Positions 16,703 through 25,901 of a stretch of 56,327 nt of DNA are shown here, piece by piece. The position numbers were made by a program, and so were the translations under genes. The DNA comes from Nitrosomonas sp. (GTDB taxonomy: Bacteria > Pseudomonadota > Gammaproteobacteria > Burkholderiales > Nitrosomonadaceae): the NCBI GenBank assembly GCA_019745325.1, contig JAIETK010000007.1, positions 1-56,327 of the forward strand, in the 5' to 3' direction. The notes below the pieces were generated by a model, which had not been told where the DNA came from, did not search any database, and worked only from the letters and a program-made list of their open reading frames with translations. Positions within the stretch are counted from its first letter, which is position 1, and each line of letters starts with the position of its first letter.

Positions 16703-16894
16703 CCAGTGTTTATCAGCTCTAGTGGGCGCATTCAGCCATTGGATATGCGTTAGACGTACTAAGCCCAATGCGCTGATTCTATCGGATTCTTCGGGTATCC
16801 GGCAGAACGCTGCATCATAGAAAAGGAAAGTTGGGATATGGATACCTTGTGGCCGTCTTTGACTTATTTGTTCTCGTGGGATGAAAAGGATTAG
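16703..16894 (+). pseudogene. Degenerate C-terminal copy of the C39-like peptidase gene
   Basis: Translated in shifting frames, this stretch mirrors the end of the gene at 13831-14385. FISSSGRIQ is followed by a one-base insertion; then HWICVRRTKPNALILSDSSGIRQ matches HWTCVRQITPDTMILSDSSGIRR; a second shift leads to LWPSLTYLFS, matching LWPTLTYLLS. Stops interrupt it and no N-terminal part or start is present. The predicted His and Asp are kept in the remnant. Confidence 0.82.
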
Positions 16895-16932
16895 TATGTT
16901 TCTTAAACAGAAAACCTTTCAGCGAGATTTTC

Positions 16933-19635
16933 ATGAGAATTCACCAGCTATCTCCGGTTGATGCCATTGCAAGCCTGAAAAGTACTTTATCCGGTCTGAG
17001 TTATGCTGAAGTTGATCGTCGGCTAAACGAATATGGCTTCAATGAGGTGGAGAAACTAACTCGCAAACCTCTATGGCTGCGGTTAATCAAGGAATTTGTA
17101 ACTTTCTTTTCACTGATCCTATGGATTGCGGCAGGATTGGCTTTCTTTGCAGAATGGAGTGATCCCGGCCAAGATATGGCGAAAGTGGGTTACGCCATCG
17201 TGATCGTAATTCTGGTGAGCGGAATATTTTCTTTCTGGCAAGAGTATCGCATCGAACAAACACTGGCGGCATTGCGCAAATTGTTGCCACAACAAGCGCA
17301 AGTATTGCGCCAAGGTGTGGTTACCCGGGTGCCTGCGGAGCAACTGGTGCCGGGGGATATTATTTACCTGGAACAAGGCGATAAAATTCCCGCGGACTGT
17401 CGGCTAATCGAAGCATTTGGTGCAAGGGTCAATAACACGGCCATCACGGGTGAATCGCTACCCAAAATGCGTGAGGCTGATCCATCCAAAGCGGATAACT
17501 TGATCGACAGTAAAAACATCGTACTCGCCGGTACTTCGATGGTATCCGGGCAAGCTAAGGCCATTGTTTTCGCTACTGGGATGCATACCGAATTCGGCAA
17601 AATTGCGCATCTTACCCAAACGGCTGGGGAAGAGATTTCTCCGCTACGCAAAGAAATCGCATACTTAAGTCGCTTGACCGCAGCTCTAGCGGTGCTAATC
17701 GGTTTTCTATTCTTCCTAATCGGCTGGATAATAGGCATTCCATTCTGGAAAGCATTTATTTTTACAATCGGCATCATTGTCGCCATGGTACCGGAAGGAT
17801 TGCTCCCTACGCTGACTTTGGCGCTCGTTCTGGCCACCAAGCGTATGGCAAAACGCAACGTGCTCATACGCTATCTACCCTCAGTCGAGACACTCGGCTC
17901 TACAACAGTAATTTGCACCGATAAGACCGGGACACTGACGCAAGGCAACATGCTGGTTCAACAAATCTATTTAAGCAAGACCATCATTTCGCTTGCTGGA
18001 ATAAAAGAAAAAACCGATTTCTTAGATCTTAACAAACTTTTCTTTCTAACGGTCTCAATGTGTCACGATCTGAAGGAAATAGGAAATCACGGGAAATCTC
18101 CTATTCTGGGAGACTCCATGGAAGTCGCACTGATGGAAATGGTATTGAATCTCAGCCCTGGGCTTCCTGTTTATCCGCGATTAGATGAGATACCATTCGA
18201 CGCTGACCGCATGCGGTTATCAACCATTCACCAAGCACCTGAAGGTGCTACTCTTTATTGCAAAGGTGCACCCGAGTCGGTGTTTCCACTTTGCCAGCAC
18301 ATTATTATCAATGGAGAGATTCAACCCCTTGATGTTGAAACAAAAGCGAGCGTCATTCAGGCTCAAGATGCGATGGTGCATCAAGGCTTGCGTGTGCTAG
18401 CGTTCGCTTGCAAGAAACTGGTTGTAGATTATGACCGAGAGAGATTGGAGGAGGATCTGGTTTTTGTTGGTCTGGCAGGGCTGGAAGATCCACCCAGACC
18501 AGAAGTGCCAGAAGCGCTCCGCAGATGCCAAGAAGCTGGAATCAAAGTGATCATGGTTACCGGCGATCATCCCGGAACAGCCGCGGCAATCGCACGAGAA
18601 ATTGGATTGGTTAAATCCGATAATCCAACCATTATTACTGGTGAACAGCTCAGAGGGTTCTCGGATATCCGGCTTCAGCTTGCTTTGGATGCTCAAGAAA
18701 TCATCTTCGCACGGGTCGTCGCCAATCAAAAGATGCGCATTGTTGAAGCATTAAAGAAGAAAAAACATATTGTGGCTGTCACTGGAGACGGTATCAATGA
18801 TGCACCAGCATTAAAAGCCGCGCATATCGGTATTGCTATGGGTATTGCCGGTACGGATGTAGCCAAGGAATCGGCTGACATGGTGCTGCTTGATGATAAT
18901 TTCGCGAGCATCGTGAATGCAATTGAAGAAGGGCGCGCTGTATTCGAAAATATCCGCAAATTTCTCACTTATGTCCTTGTCCACAATGTTGCCGAACTGA
19001 TACCTTATCTTGGTTTTCTGCTTTTCAAGATTCCCTTGGCATTGACACCAATTCAAGCGCTGTTGATTGATATGGGATCTGACACGTTTACCGCCCTCGG
19101 CCTAGGTGCCGAGCGACCCAATCCACAGATCATGCGTCGGCCTCCTCGCCCGCAGAGCGAAAGGCTGATGAATTGGCCCTTGGTATTCCGCGCTTATATC
19201 TTTTTAGGATTGATTGAGGCAACTGCCGCCATGGCGGTCTTTTTCTTTGTACTTAACAGCGCTGGATGGGAGTATGGACAGAACTTGGCTGCCCAGGATC
19301 TCCTGTATATGCAAGCTACTACCGCTTGCTTGAGCACCATCATCGTAATGCAAATCGTGAATGTATTTCTGTGCAGAAGCGATGCTCGATCAGTCTTTTC
19401 AACCGGATTTCTGGGTAATAAGCTGATTATTATTGGTGTGATATCAGAAATTGTAATTCTCTTGTTGATCAACTATACGCCTTGGGGAAATTCTCTCCTC
19501 GGAGCGGCGCCGTTTGAAACTGAGGTTTGGGGTCTCATCATTGTATGCGCATTAGTAATGTTCATTCTGGAGGAGCTGCGCAAATGGATTGCACGCAAGA
19601 AATCCCTTAATTCTTCTTATCGGGATGGCGTCTGA
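16933..19635 (+). CDS. P2-type cation-transporting ATPase
   Basis: A 900-residue membrane pump with all P-type landmarks: TGES near residues 172-175, the ion-site sequence VPEGLLPTLT at 286-295, the phosphorylation motif D330-KTGTLT, and TGDGINDAPALK at 617-628. About ten membrane helices are arranged 2+2+6. PEGLLPT resembles the PEGLL-T motif of Na+,K+-type (P2C) pumps more than the PEGLP of calcium pumps, so monovalent-cation transport is an inference. The Kup gene follows on the same strand 95 bases later, which supports a K+/Na+ role. Confidence 0.88.
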   Translation: MRIHQLSPVDAIASLKSTLSGLSYAEVDRRLNEYGFNEVEKLTRKPLWLRLIKEFVTFFSLILWIAAGLAFFAEWSDPGQDMAKVGYAIVIVILVSGIFSFWQEYRIEQTLAALRKLLPQQAQVLRQGVVTRVPAEQLVPGDIIYLEQGDKIPADCRLIEAFGARVNNTAITGESLPKMREADPSKADNLIDSKNIVLAGTSMVSGQAKAIVFATGMHTEFGKIAHLTQTAGEEISPLRKEIAYLSRLTAALAVLIGFLFFLIGWIIGIPFWKAFIFTIGIIVAMVPEGLLPTLTLALVLATKRMAKRNVLIRYLPSVETLGSTTVICTDKTGTLTQGNMLVQQIYLSKTIISLAGIKEKTDFLDLNKLFFLTVSMCHDLKEIGNHGKSPILGDSMEVALMEMVLNLSPGLPVYPRLDEIPFDADRMRLSTIHQAPEGATLYCKGAPESVFPLCQHIIINGEIQPLDVETKASVIQAQDAMVHQGLRVLAFACKKLVVDYDRERLEEDLVFVGLAGLEDPPRPEVPEALRRCQEAGIKVIMVTGDHPGTAAAIAREIGLVKSDNPTIITGEQLRGFSDIRLQLALDAQEIIFARVVANQKMRIVEALKKKKHIVAVTGDGINDAPALKAAHIGIAMGIAGTDVAKESADMVLLDDNFASIVNAIEEGRAVFENIRKFLTYVLVHNVAELIPYLGFLLFKIPLALTPIQALLIDMGSDTFTALGLGAERPNPQIMRRPPRPQSERLMNWPLVFRAYIFLGLIEATAAMAVFFFVLNSAGWEYGQNLAAQDLLYMQATTACLSTIIVMQIVNVFLCRSDARSVFSTGFLGNKLIIIGVISEIVILLLINYTPWGNSLLGAAPFETEVWGLIIVCALVMFILEELRKWIARKKSLNSSYRDGV

Positions 19636-19730
19636 ATAGCCCAAAATCAGCAAGGTAATATGACTGAATCTATTGAAGGCGCACATGTCGCTGATCCTTT
19701 CATTTTTTCTCCCCTCTTACTAGCAGTATA

Positions 19731-21653
19731 ATGAACATTTTGCATGAACCCTTTATGGTCAGCACAAGCAATAAACTCAAAAGCAACATCAAGAATGAAT
19801 CTCTCGGTGTATTAAGCCTCGCTGCACTGGGTGTTGTCTATGGCGACATCGGCACAAGTCCTTTGTATGTCATGAAAACCGTTTTTGATCCTGCTCATGG
19901 GCTTGTTATCAGTGATAATAATATCATTGGTATTATCTCGCTCATTTTCTGGGCGATCATGATGGTAGTAACGGTTAAGTACATCACATTGATTTTGCGA
20001 GCAGACAATCATGGGGAAGGCGGCATCATGGCATTGCTGTCGCTTGCCAGCTCCTCAGTCCTTAATCGTCCTCAGTTACATCGTATTCTTTTTATAATCG
20101 GCGCATTTGGTGCAGCACTATTCTATGGGGATGGCGTAATTACTCCCGCTATATCCGTGTTGAGTGCGGTAGAGGGGTTAGAAGTGGCAACCCCGCTGCT
20201 TCAGCCCTATGTACTACCGATCACGCTCATTGTCTTGATTTCGCTTTTCCTGATCCAGCAACGTGGCACGGGTGGAATTGGTGCGATGTTCGGACCGATA
20301 ACGCTGATATGGTTCATTACACTAGGGTTTTTCGGTTTGATAAACATTGCTACGGCACCAGAGATTTTGCAAGCTTTTAATCCGCTGTTCGCTGTTAGTT
20401 TTTGTCTGGAAAACGGATTGCTCGCCTTTATTGCTTTTGGTGCCGTGGTGCTGGCAGTGACAGGCGGTGAGGCACTTTATGCTGATATGGGGCACTTTGG
20501 GATAAAACCTATTCGCCTGGCTTGGTATGGTTGCGTTCTTCCCGCCCTCATATTGAACTATTTAGGACAAGGTGCGCTGCTACTTGCCGATCCATCGGCC
20601 ATTTCTAATCCGTTCTTTTTGCTGTTCCCATCGTGGGCGCTTTATCCAGCCGTAGCGCTGGCTACGGCAGCCACTGTCATCGCATCGCAAGCGGTGATCT
20701 CTGGTGTTTTCTCAGTCACCCGGCAAGCTATCCAACTTGGATTCTTGCCGCGCATGCAGATCAGGCACACCTCAGACCAAAAGATTGGCCAAATATATAT
20801 TCCATTCGTCAATTGGATTCTGCTGGCAGCCGTGATCATGGCTGTAGTGGGATTCGGTTCATCGTCTAGTCTCGCATCGGCTTATGGCGTAGCGGTTACC
20901 GCCACAATGGTGATTGAAACCATATTGACTTTTTTTGTACTTCGTTTCGCCTGGAAGTATCCTTTGATACTTGGCATAGTAGCGACAGGATTTTTCTTGA
21001 TCATTGATGCCACATTTTTTGCTGCAACGATATTAAAAATATTCCAAGGCGGGTGGTTTCCCTTAGTCATTGGCGCAATCATCTTTTTTGTAATGATTAC
21101 TTGGAATCGCGGACGTGAAATTTTATTGGAGCGTTTGCGTTCAGATGATATCCCTCTTGAGCCATTCTTGGAGTCATTGCTAGCACACCCACCGGCACGT
21201 GTTTCCGGAACATCTATTTTTCTAACATCTAATGTGAATGGTGTGCCGCATGCGTTATTGCATAATCTCGCCCATAACCAAGTCTTGCATGAATGTGTGG
21301 TGTTCTTGACCGTAGATTACCTGGAAACTCCCAGAGTTCTGGAAGAGGAGCGGGTATCTATAAAACCGTTAATAGGAAATTGTTATCAAATTACTGTTAA
21401 ATATGGCTTTAAGGACGAACCAGACTTGCCAGCTGCGTTGGAAATGTGTAAGCAACATGGACTAGAGTTTGAGCCACTAAAAACATCTTATTTTCTGAGT
21501 CGTGAAATTGTTGTGCCAAGTCCTGGTGGTGGCATGACGCAGTGGCAGGAGCGGATATTTGCTACGATGGCTAGAAATGCCAGCAACGCAGCCGAGTACT
21601 TTAAATTACCGGCTAATCGTGTCCTTGAATTGGGTACAAGGATTGAAATCTAA
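19731..21653 (+). CDS. kup: Kup-family low-affinity potassium transporter
   Basis: A 640-residue transporter; an in-frame ATG at 19755 would give 632, close to the usual 620-630. The KUP signature LGVLSLAALGVVYGDIGTSPLYVMKTVF (about residues 25-52) opens the first membrane helix, and about twelve helices follow to residue 455. The C-terminal cytoplasmic domain (about 470-640) is also typical. It mediates K+/H+ symport. It sits directly after the P2-type ATPase, together forming a potassium-handling pair on the island. Confidence 0.93.
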   Translation: MNILHEPFMVSTSNKLKSNIKNESLGVLSLAALGVVYGDIGTSPLYVMKTVFDPAHGLVISDNNIIGIISLIFWAIMMVVTVKYITLILRADNHGEGGIMALLSLASSSVLNRPQLHRILFIIGAFGAALFYGDGVITPAISVLSAVEGLEVATPLLQPYVLPITLIVLISLFLIQQRGTGGIGAMFGPITLIWFITLGFFGLINIATAPEILQAFNPLFAVSFCLENGLLAFIAFGAVVLAVTGGEALYADMGHFGIKPIRLAWYGCVLPALILNYLGQGALLLADPSAISNPFFLLFPSWALYPAVALATAATVIASQAVISGVFSVTRQAIQLGFLPRMQIRHTSDQKIGQIYIPFVNWILLAAVIMAVVGFGSSSSLASAYGVAVTATMVIETILTFFVLRFAWKYPLILGIVATGFFLIIDATFFAATILKIFQGGWFPLVIGAIIFFVMITWNRGREILLERLRSDDIPLEPFLESLLAHPPARVSGTSIFLTSNVNGVPHALLHNLAHNQVLHECVVFLTVDYLETPRVLEEERVSIKPLIGNCYQITVKYGFKDEPDLPAALEMCKQHGLEFEPLKTSYFLSREIVVPSPGGGMTQWQERIFATMARNASNAAEYFKLPANRVLELGTRIEI

Positions 21654-21695
21654 TCCGAAAATATACATTCAATTTATTTATTGCTAGCTCCATCG

Positions 21696-22289
21696 TCACT
21701 GGCAGGTCTCAGCCAGCAAGCGCAGAGTTTTTACTTCCAGAGCGGCATACCATAATTGATATTTTTCCTTGATACGCTGCCAACGCTTGCCATACTCGCA
21801 CCAGTATTCTTTGCGAGGCGGCAACCATTCATGCGGTGCCTGATCGGATTTGGATTGATTGACTGAATCATCAACGACCAGAAGATTCTCGAAATCATTG
21901 GCAAACATCCGGCGCTGATCACGTGTCCATTTGTCAGCCCCGTGCCGATGTGCATGGGCTAAGGGCACAATATGATCAATGTCAACATTTGAGGCTTTGG
22001 TAAACGTCTTACCCGTGTAGACACCGAACCATTCGCCGGAAACTACTATGCAATGTCTAGCGTCCTTGAATTTAACCGGCACCCGGCTGGTCGCGATCAG
22101 CATTTCTTGTCGTGTGTTCTGACAATCCCCATCGGCATCTATCCAATGCGGCCAATCTTTGCGATTGTAGGGGCTAACCGGAGCGGGGGCGGCGATTGAT
22201 TCCTGTTGTGGGGTAACCCGCTTTTCTACAGCACAGCCTGAAATTACTACTAGAATTGAAGTTAACAGGGACAGAACGATATTTGGCAT
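21696..22289 (-). CDS. Lipoprotein HNH endonuclease, DUF1524 type
   Basis: A 197-residue protein. The N-terminus has a lipoprotein signal with lipobox ISGC (C19), so it is exported and lipid-anchored. The nuclease core is DIDHIVPLAHAHRHGA (about residues 103-118) with a following FANDFENLLVVDDSVNQSKSD, the HNH/DUF1524 pattern that includes conserved H, N and K. Such exported nucleases are common in actinobacteria and some proteobacteria and probably degrade extracellular DNA. It is convergent with kup. Confidence 0.85.
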   Translation of the reverse strand: MPNIVLSLLTSILVVISGCAVEKRVTPQQESIAAPAPVSPYNRKDWPHWIDADGDCQNTRQEMLIATSRVPVKFKDARHCIVVSGEWFGVYTGKTFTKASNVDIDHIVPLAHAHRHGADKWTRDQRRMFANDFENLLVVDDSVNQSKSDQAPHEWLPPRKEYWCEYGKRWQRIKEKYQLWYAALEVKTLRLLAETCQ

Positions 22290-22488
22290 GTTGCGTTTGT
22301 ATTAAGGACTACATTCTTTGTGAAGATAATCCGGGTAAAAACAGTTTCCCGTCGTACCCGGAAGTTGATCATTGATTTAGCAACTATCTGCTACAGTAAA
22401 ATTAGTATGCAACAACATAATTCGTTTGCTGAGTAACAAACGGGGTACCCGCCGCCTAAGCTAAGCAAAACAGCCCCACACGAACACA

Positions 22489-23484
22489 TTACACCGTTAC
22501 GGATGGCACATATTTGGTTGATTTAAGAAACTTCAGCGATTCCAATCCCGGTTTTAAGGTTAATTTGCTAAGTTTAAAGGGATCAAACGCGTAATGTTCC
22601 AGTCTGCGTAAATACCGCTTCCGATCATTCCTACTCAACCCGCTAAGCGCAGTATTCAAACCATCAGCTTGCGCCGCAGCTAGAAAGTCGTCATCGAAAT
22701 ATTCATCGACCAAGAAGTCATCACGGTAAAAACTGAGCTTCTTGAATTGATTCTCCAATTTCTCACGAATTTCGGCCATAGAGAAACCCAGATCACGATT
22801 CACAATTTCAAGCCTGACCCAGCTAACAGATTCAGCATCAACACCATGTAACTGCTTAGTTTGTTCCGCTTTGTCATACGCAGTAACCCGGATATCGCTT
22901 TGATCACTGCCGCAAATCTGGGACTGAATTTCATCATCCGCGGGGCGCTTAATCTCAGAACAACTAACCCCCTTCATGTACATATAAAAATTGTCTAACG
23001 CAGAATAGCAATCAATGGTGGTATCCAGCCTAGTTAAACGGGCCTCATAGAACACAGTACGCGCCAGCTTTATACCTAGGATTCTGACCAACAAGCGCCG
23101 CAATTTGCGTCTACCATCCTCGCCCAATTTCGCGGGATTAAACTCAAATCTAATAAAGTTATGTGACTTATTTTTGGGATATATAGATACCTTGAAATTG
23201 AAATGATTTTCTTTAGAGGAATAACCTAGTTTAAGATTTGAATGTATGGTAATCTCAATATCAACTGTATGGTTATACCGTCCCTTCTTTTCCCGATAAT
23301 GTTTAACCCTGCGATCGTCATTGTCATACGGGTCGAAATCGCCCCTATTGACTATCGGATTATTGGGTTCACTATTAAAAAGCTGAAAGAGGTTATCCTT
23401 CACTTTAAGCCGTTTACTTTCTACTATGTGTAACGTAAAGCTTGCCTTATCAAAAAATACATTTGTCATTTGTTTGCTTTTCAT
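22489..23484 (-). CDS. Rep_trans-like replication initiation protein
   Basis: A 331-residue protein. ARLTRLDTTIDCY (about residues 146-158), the later VTAYDKAEQT and WVRLEIVNRDLG are the ordered motifs of the replication-initiation-factor family of rolling-circle plasmids and filamentous phages. In that family a later tyrosine nicks the origin; which tyrosine here is uncertain. GGTGA lies seven bases before ATG 23484. Repeats at 23564-23697 and a copy of the TAATAGAAA motif lie just upstream. Codon use is AT-rich, unlike the core genes. The family call is moderate. Confidence 0.6.
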   Translation of the reverse strand: MKSKQMTNVFFDKASFTLHIVESKRLKVKDNLFQLFNSEPNNPIVNRGDFDPYDNDDRRVKHYREKKGRYNHTVDIEITIHSNLKLGYSSKENHFNFKVSIYPKNKSHNFIRFEFNPAKLGEDGRRKLRRLLVRILGIKLARTVFYEARLTRLDTTIDCYSALDNFYMYMKGVSCSEIKRPADDEIQSQICGSDQSDIRVTAYDKAEQTKQLHGVDAESVSWVRLEIVNRDLGFSMAEIREKLENQFKKLSFYRDDFLVDEYFDDDFLAAAQADGLNTALSGLSRNDRKRYLRRLEHYAFDPFKLSKLTLKPGLESLKFLKSTKYVPSVTV

Positions 23485-23563
23485 AATTAATCACCGTTGC
23501 GATTAAAAAATTATTAATACGATTACAATCAAATTAATTGACTGTTAGTTGCAAATACGATTG

Positions 23564-23697
23564 GTGATGAATGTGAGCCGGATTAATAGAAAAATATTAT
23601 CCATGTGCTTATAACGTGCTGTTAGTAATCATCATTCGTGTCTGATAAACACTGCACAACATAAAAAATATTCGTCACTTTCGTCACATTCATCACG
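23564..23697. repeat. Inverted and tandem repeats upstream of rep
   Basis: GTGATGAATGTGA (23564-23576) is an exact inverse of TCACATTCATCAC (23684-23696). The right arm overlaps three tandem 9-mers, TTCGTCACT, TTCGTCACA, TTCATCACG (23671-23697). One TTAATAGAAAAA copy lies at 23583. This 222-bp gap between the ATPase and rep is a good origin or nick-site candidate. The rest of the gap shows nothing else. Confidence 0.6.
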
Positions 23698-23707
23698 CCC
23701 CATTACA

Positions 23708-25135
23708 TCAACTGGATTTGTCCGTTGGTGGAATAATCCTCAATCGCGCACCAGCATTTGATTTATTGAGATGCTTAATTTTTATCCCATGCACTTCGAA
23801 CAAAGCCTTTTCAACACTACCCAGCTCCGTTTTGAAGGCTTTGGAGTTTCCGGGTATGCTGTTAGGGGAGTTTGAATATCCCTTGAGTTTCGTAATAAAC
23901 TCGGCCAGATGGAATGTTTCAGCTTCACGCAGCTTCCTGGCCAGAGATATCACCGCTTGTGCTAGATCAGAATCTTCGATAATCGCAGCTGATCCCTGTT
24001 TCAGATTGTTTTTATAAGCCTCGATAAAACTACCTTCCTCATACCCCAGAACTTGTTCAAGTGCGATACCAACCTTAGTAAAATCCCCCATTCTGAAAAG
24101 CGTATCGGGATCTTTAATTTGGTCTATTAAAACAAATACTTTATGCAATATTTCGTAGAACCCTTTCAGGATTTTGGGTAAATCCGTTTTAAACTGGTTT
24201 TTTAAATTTGTTTTGCCTCCCTTTTTTGCATAATCCGCAGTAGTGAGAGGCTTTAATTGCAAATGAACTGTCCTGCTAAGCAAGTCATTTTGTGAAAATG
24301 GAGACTGCAAACTGTTAAAAATGGTAGGCTTACGTAGATCAACAACGACTGCATCATTATTTGTAAAGAACTTCCGAGCAATCGACTTGCCACCGGTAGA
24401 CGATTGGCAGAGCAGATTTTGAATATTTGGTTTAAAAACATCACCATTATTATCAAATGCTGGCATATGACGATGAAATGCAGCCAACTTAATTTCTTCT
24501 ATCGAGGTGAGTGGAGCAGCCACTCCAAAGCTCGTTGGGTCGATAATCTCTAAAATGAATTCGGTGAGGGTTGTCTTTCCGCTACCAGAGGCACCCGTTA
24601 TAAGCAAAATTGGGTATTCATTGTTTGGGAAACAGGCGTTCACCATAAAAGCCAGTAACAGCAATTGATCATTCTCATTGCTAACTGGCGCATGCTCCCA
24701 AAAAAGATCAAAATCCGCTTTAGCATTATGTTGATAATCTAGTTCACGAATATATTTGGAGCTTCTAAACTTGTTTTTTCTACCTTTTACACATTCAACA
24801 CCATTCTTTTTTTTCTTTGATATCCTAATTTGACGGTCACCTTTACCGCTATTGATGTAAAGGCAGTTGTTACAAATGACATATCTAGTATTGACTTCTT
24901 CCGTACCCTCTACCTGTGACGCAAGCGCTCTCAGTTCATCAATGATGCTGCCAATCTTTTGTTTGGATGATTTTTCTTTTTTCTCTCTCAATACCAGCAT
25001 GATAAGGTCGCATAATTCTTCCGAAGGTATTGGTACTACACGCTGGACATCATTTAACACATAGACAAAATATTTATTGCCATCTTTGTCTTTAACAATT
25101 CCACACTTGCCAAATGGATCTAATTGGAACCACAT
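23708..25135 (-). CDS. P-loop ATPase of a replicon-like cassette
   Basis: A 475-residue protein starting at ATG 25135, seven bases after AAGGAG; an upstream in-frame start at 25210 lacks a ribosome site. Near the middle is a clear Walker A, LLITGASGSGKTTL (about residues 178-191), followed by an acidic strand near FDNNGD and an R-finger-like region. The layout resembles phage and satellite helicases or DNA-maintenance ATPases. A C-x2-C pair (VICNNCLYIN) lies near residue 85. It is in line with AlpA upstream and rep downstream. The exact family is not known to me. Confidence 0.7.
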   Translation of the reverse strand: MWFQLDPFGKCGIVKDKDGNKYFVYVLNDVQRVVPIPSEELCDLIMLVLREKKEKSSKQKIGSIIDELRALASQVEGTEEVNTRYVICNNCLYINSGKGDRQIRISKKKKNGVECVKGRKNKFRSSKYIRELDYQHNAKADFDLFWEHAPVSNENDQLLLLAFMVNACFPNNEYPILLITGASGSGKTTLTEFILEIIDPTSFGVAAPLTSIEEIKLAAFHRHMPAFDNNGDVFKPNIQNLLCQSSTGGKSIARKFFTNNDAVVVDLRKPTIFNSLQSPFSQNDLLSRTVHLQLKPLTTADYAKKGGKTNLKNQFKTDLPKILKGFYEILHKVFVLIDQIKDPDTLFRMGDFTKVGIALEQVLGYEEGSFIEAYKNNLKQGSAAIIEDSDLAQAVISLARKLREAETFHLAEFITKLKGYSNSPNSIPGNSKAFKTELGSVEKALFEVHGIKIKHLNKSNAGARLRIIPPTDKSS

Positions 25136-25300
25136 AGTAGAACTCCTTTTTGTTTTTATCAGGGTGTTGGGGTATGGTTCAGAAAGGCGCGCGCCTTGAT
25201 TGTTTTTCAATTGGCGCGCCTCTTTGAATTTGCCCTTATCTCAACCCGCCTAATAATTACTCATTAAAATTTGATTGAAATAACGTACGATCTTTGCTTG

Positions 25301-25489
25301 TTATTTTTCAGATTCCCTTGCCTCCCTGTTTTTTACCCACTCTGTCAGAGCACTTTCGGAATACCCCACTGACCTAGTGCCGATGCGAATTTTTGGAACA
25401 AAATCGCCTTGCGCCTGTAGCCGGTGGATCGAACTCCGGGAGATCCCGAGAATTTTTACTAGCTGGTTCATACGTATAATTTTTTCCAT
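25301..25489 (-). CDS. AlpA-family regulator / excisionase
   Basis: A 62-residue protein. MNQLVKILGISRSSIHRLQAQGDFVPKIRIGTRSVGYSESALTEWV is a textbook AlpA helix-turn-helix. AGAGG precedes the ATG by six bases. It is the promoter-proximal gene of the leftward AlpA - ATPase - rep set, and the TAATAGAAA repeat array lies just upstream. It is the natural candidate to bind that array. Confidence 0.9.
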   Translation of the reverse strand: MEKIIRMNQLVKILGISRSSIHRLQAQGDFVPKIRIGTRSVGYSESALTEWVKNREARESEK

Positions 25490-25653
25490 ACCTACCTCTT
25501 TGCAAAGAATGACTAATAAAAATGAGTTTCCTCATCTCGTTTGTGCATCCGAATTTGCCGTTTCAGGAACGTGCAGCATCGGTGCAAGATGTCTTTACAA
25601 AGTGAGTTTTTGCAGAAATAAGCCCGTAGAAATTGGGAAACTGAGGCTAGAAT

Positions 25654-25878
25654 TAATAGAAAACCAAGAATTGAGTGAGAAACTGATGTTGTGACGGTGG
25701 ATTTAATAGAAAATCCCAACCTTTTGATAAAATAGATTTGCAGAAACCTAGAGGATTATTAATAGAAAAATTCAGCGCAAATACGAACAATGGAGAGTTT
25801 TGAAGTTTTATTTAATAGAAAAACTTAAATTTTTGGTGGCTAAATATAGTTGCGATGCAATGATTTTTAATAGAAACT
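25654..25878 (+). repeat. Iteron-like array: five TAATAGAAA repeats at about 53-bp spacing
   Basis: TAATAGAAA, usually inside TTTAATAGAAAA, starts at 25654, 25704, 25760, 25813 and 25868, giving spacings of 50, 56, 53 and 55 bases with unrelated sequence between. About 53 bp is five helical turns, so sites face roughly the same side of the DNA. A sixth copy (23584) is upstream of rep. The array fills the non-coding region 25490-25901 between the divergent AlpA and 222-residue genes. Likely an origin or multi-site operator. Confidence 0.65.
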
Positions 25879-25901
25879 GCTCAATTTTCTGTGGGTGATG
25901 A

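Noticed and set aside
25654..25878. CRISPR-like look of short repeats with unique spacers
   Set aside because: The repeated unit is only about 9-12 bases, spacing is irregular (50-56) and no cas genes are near. An iteron or operator array fits better.
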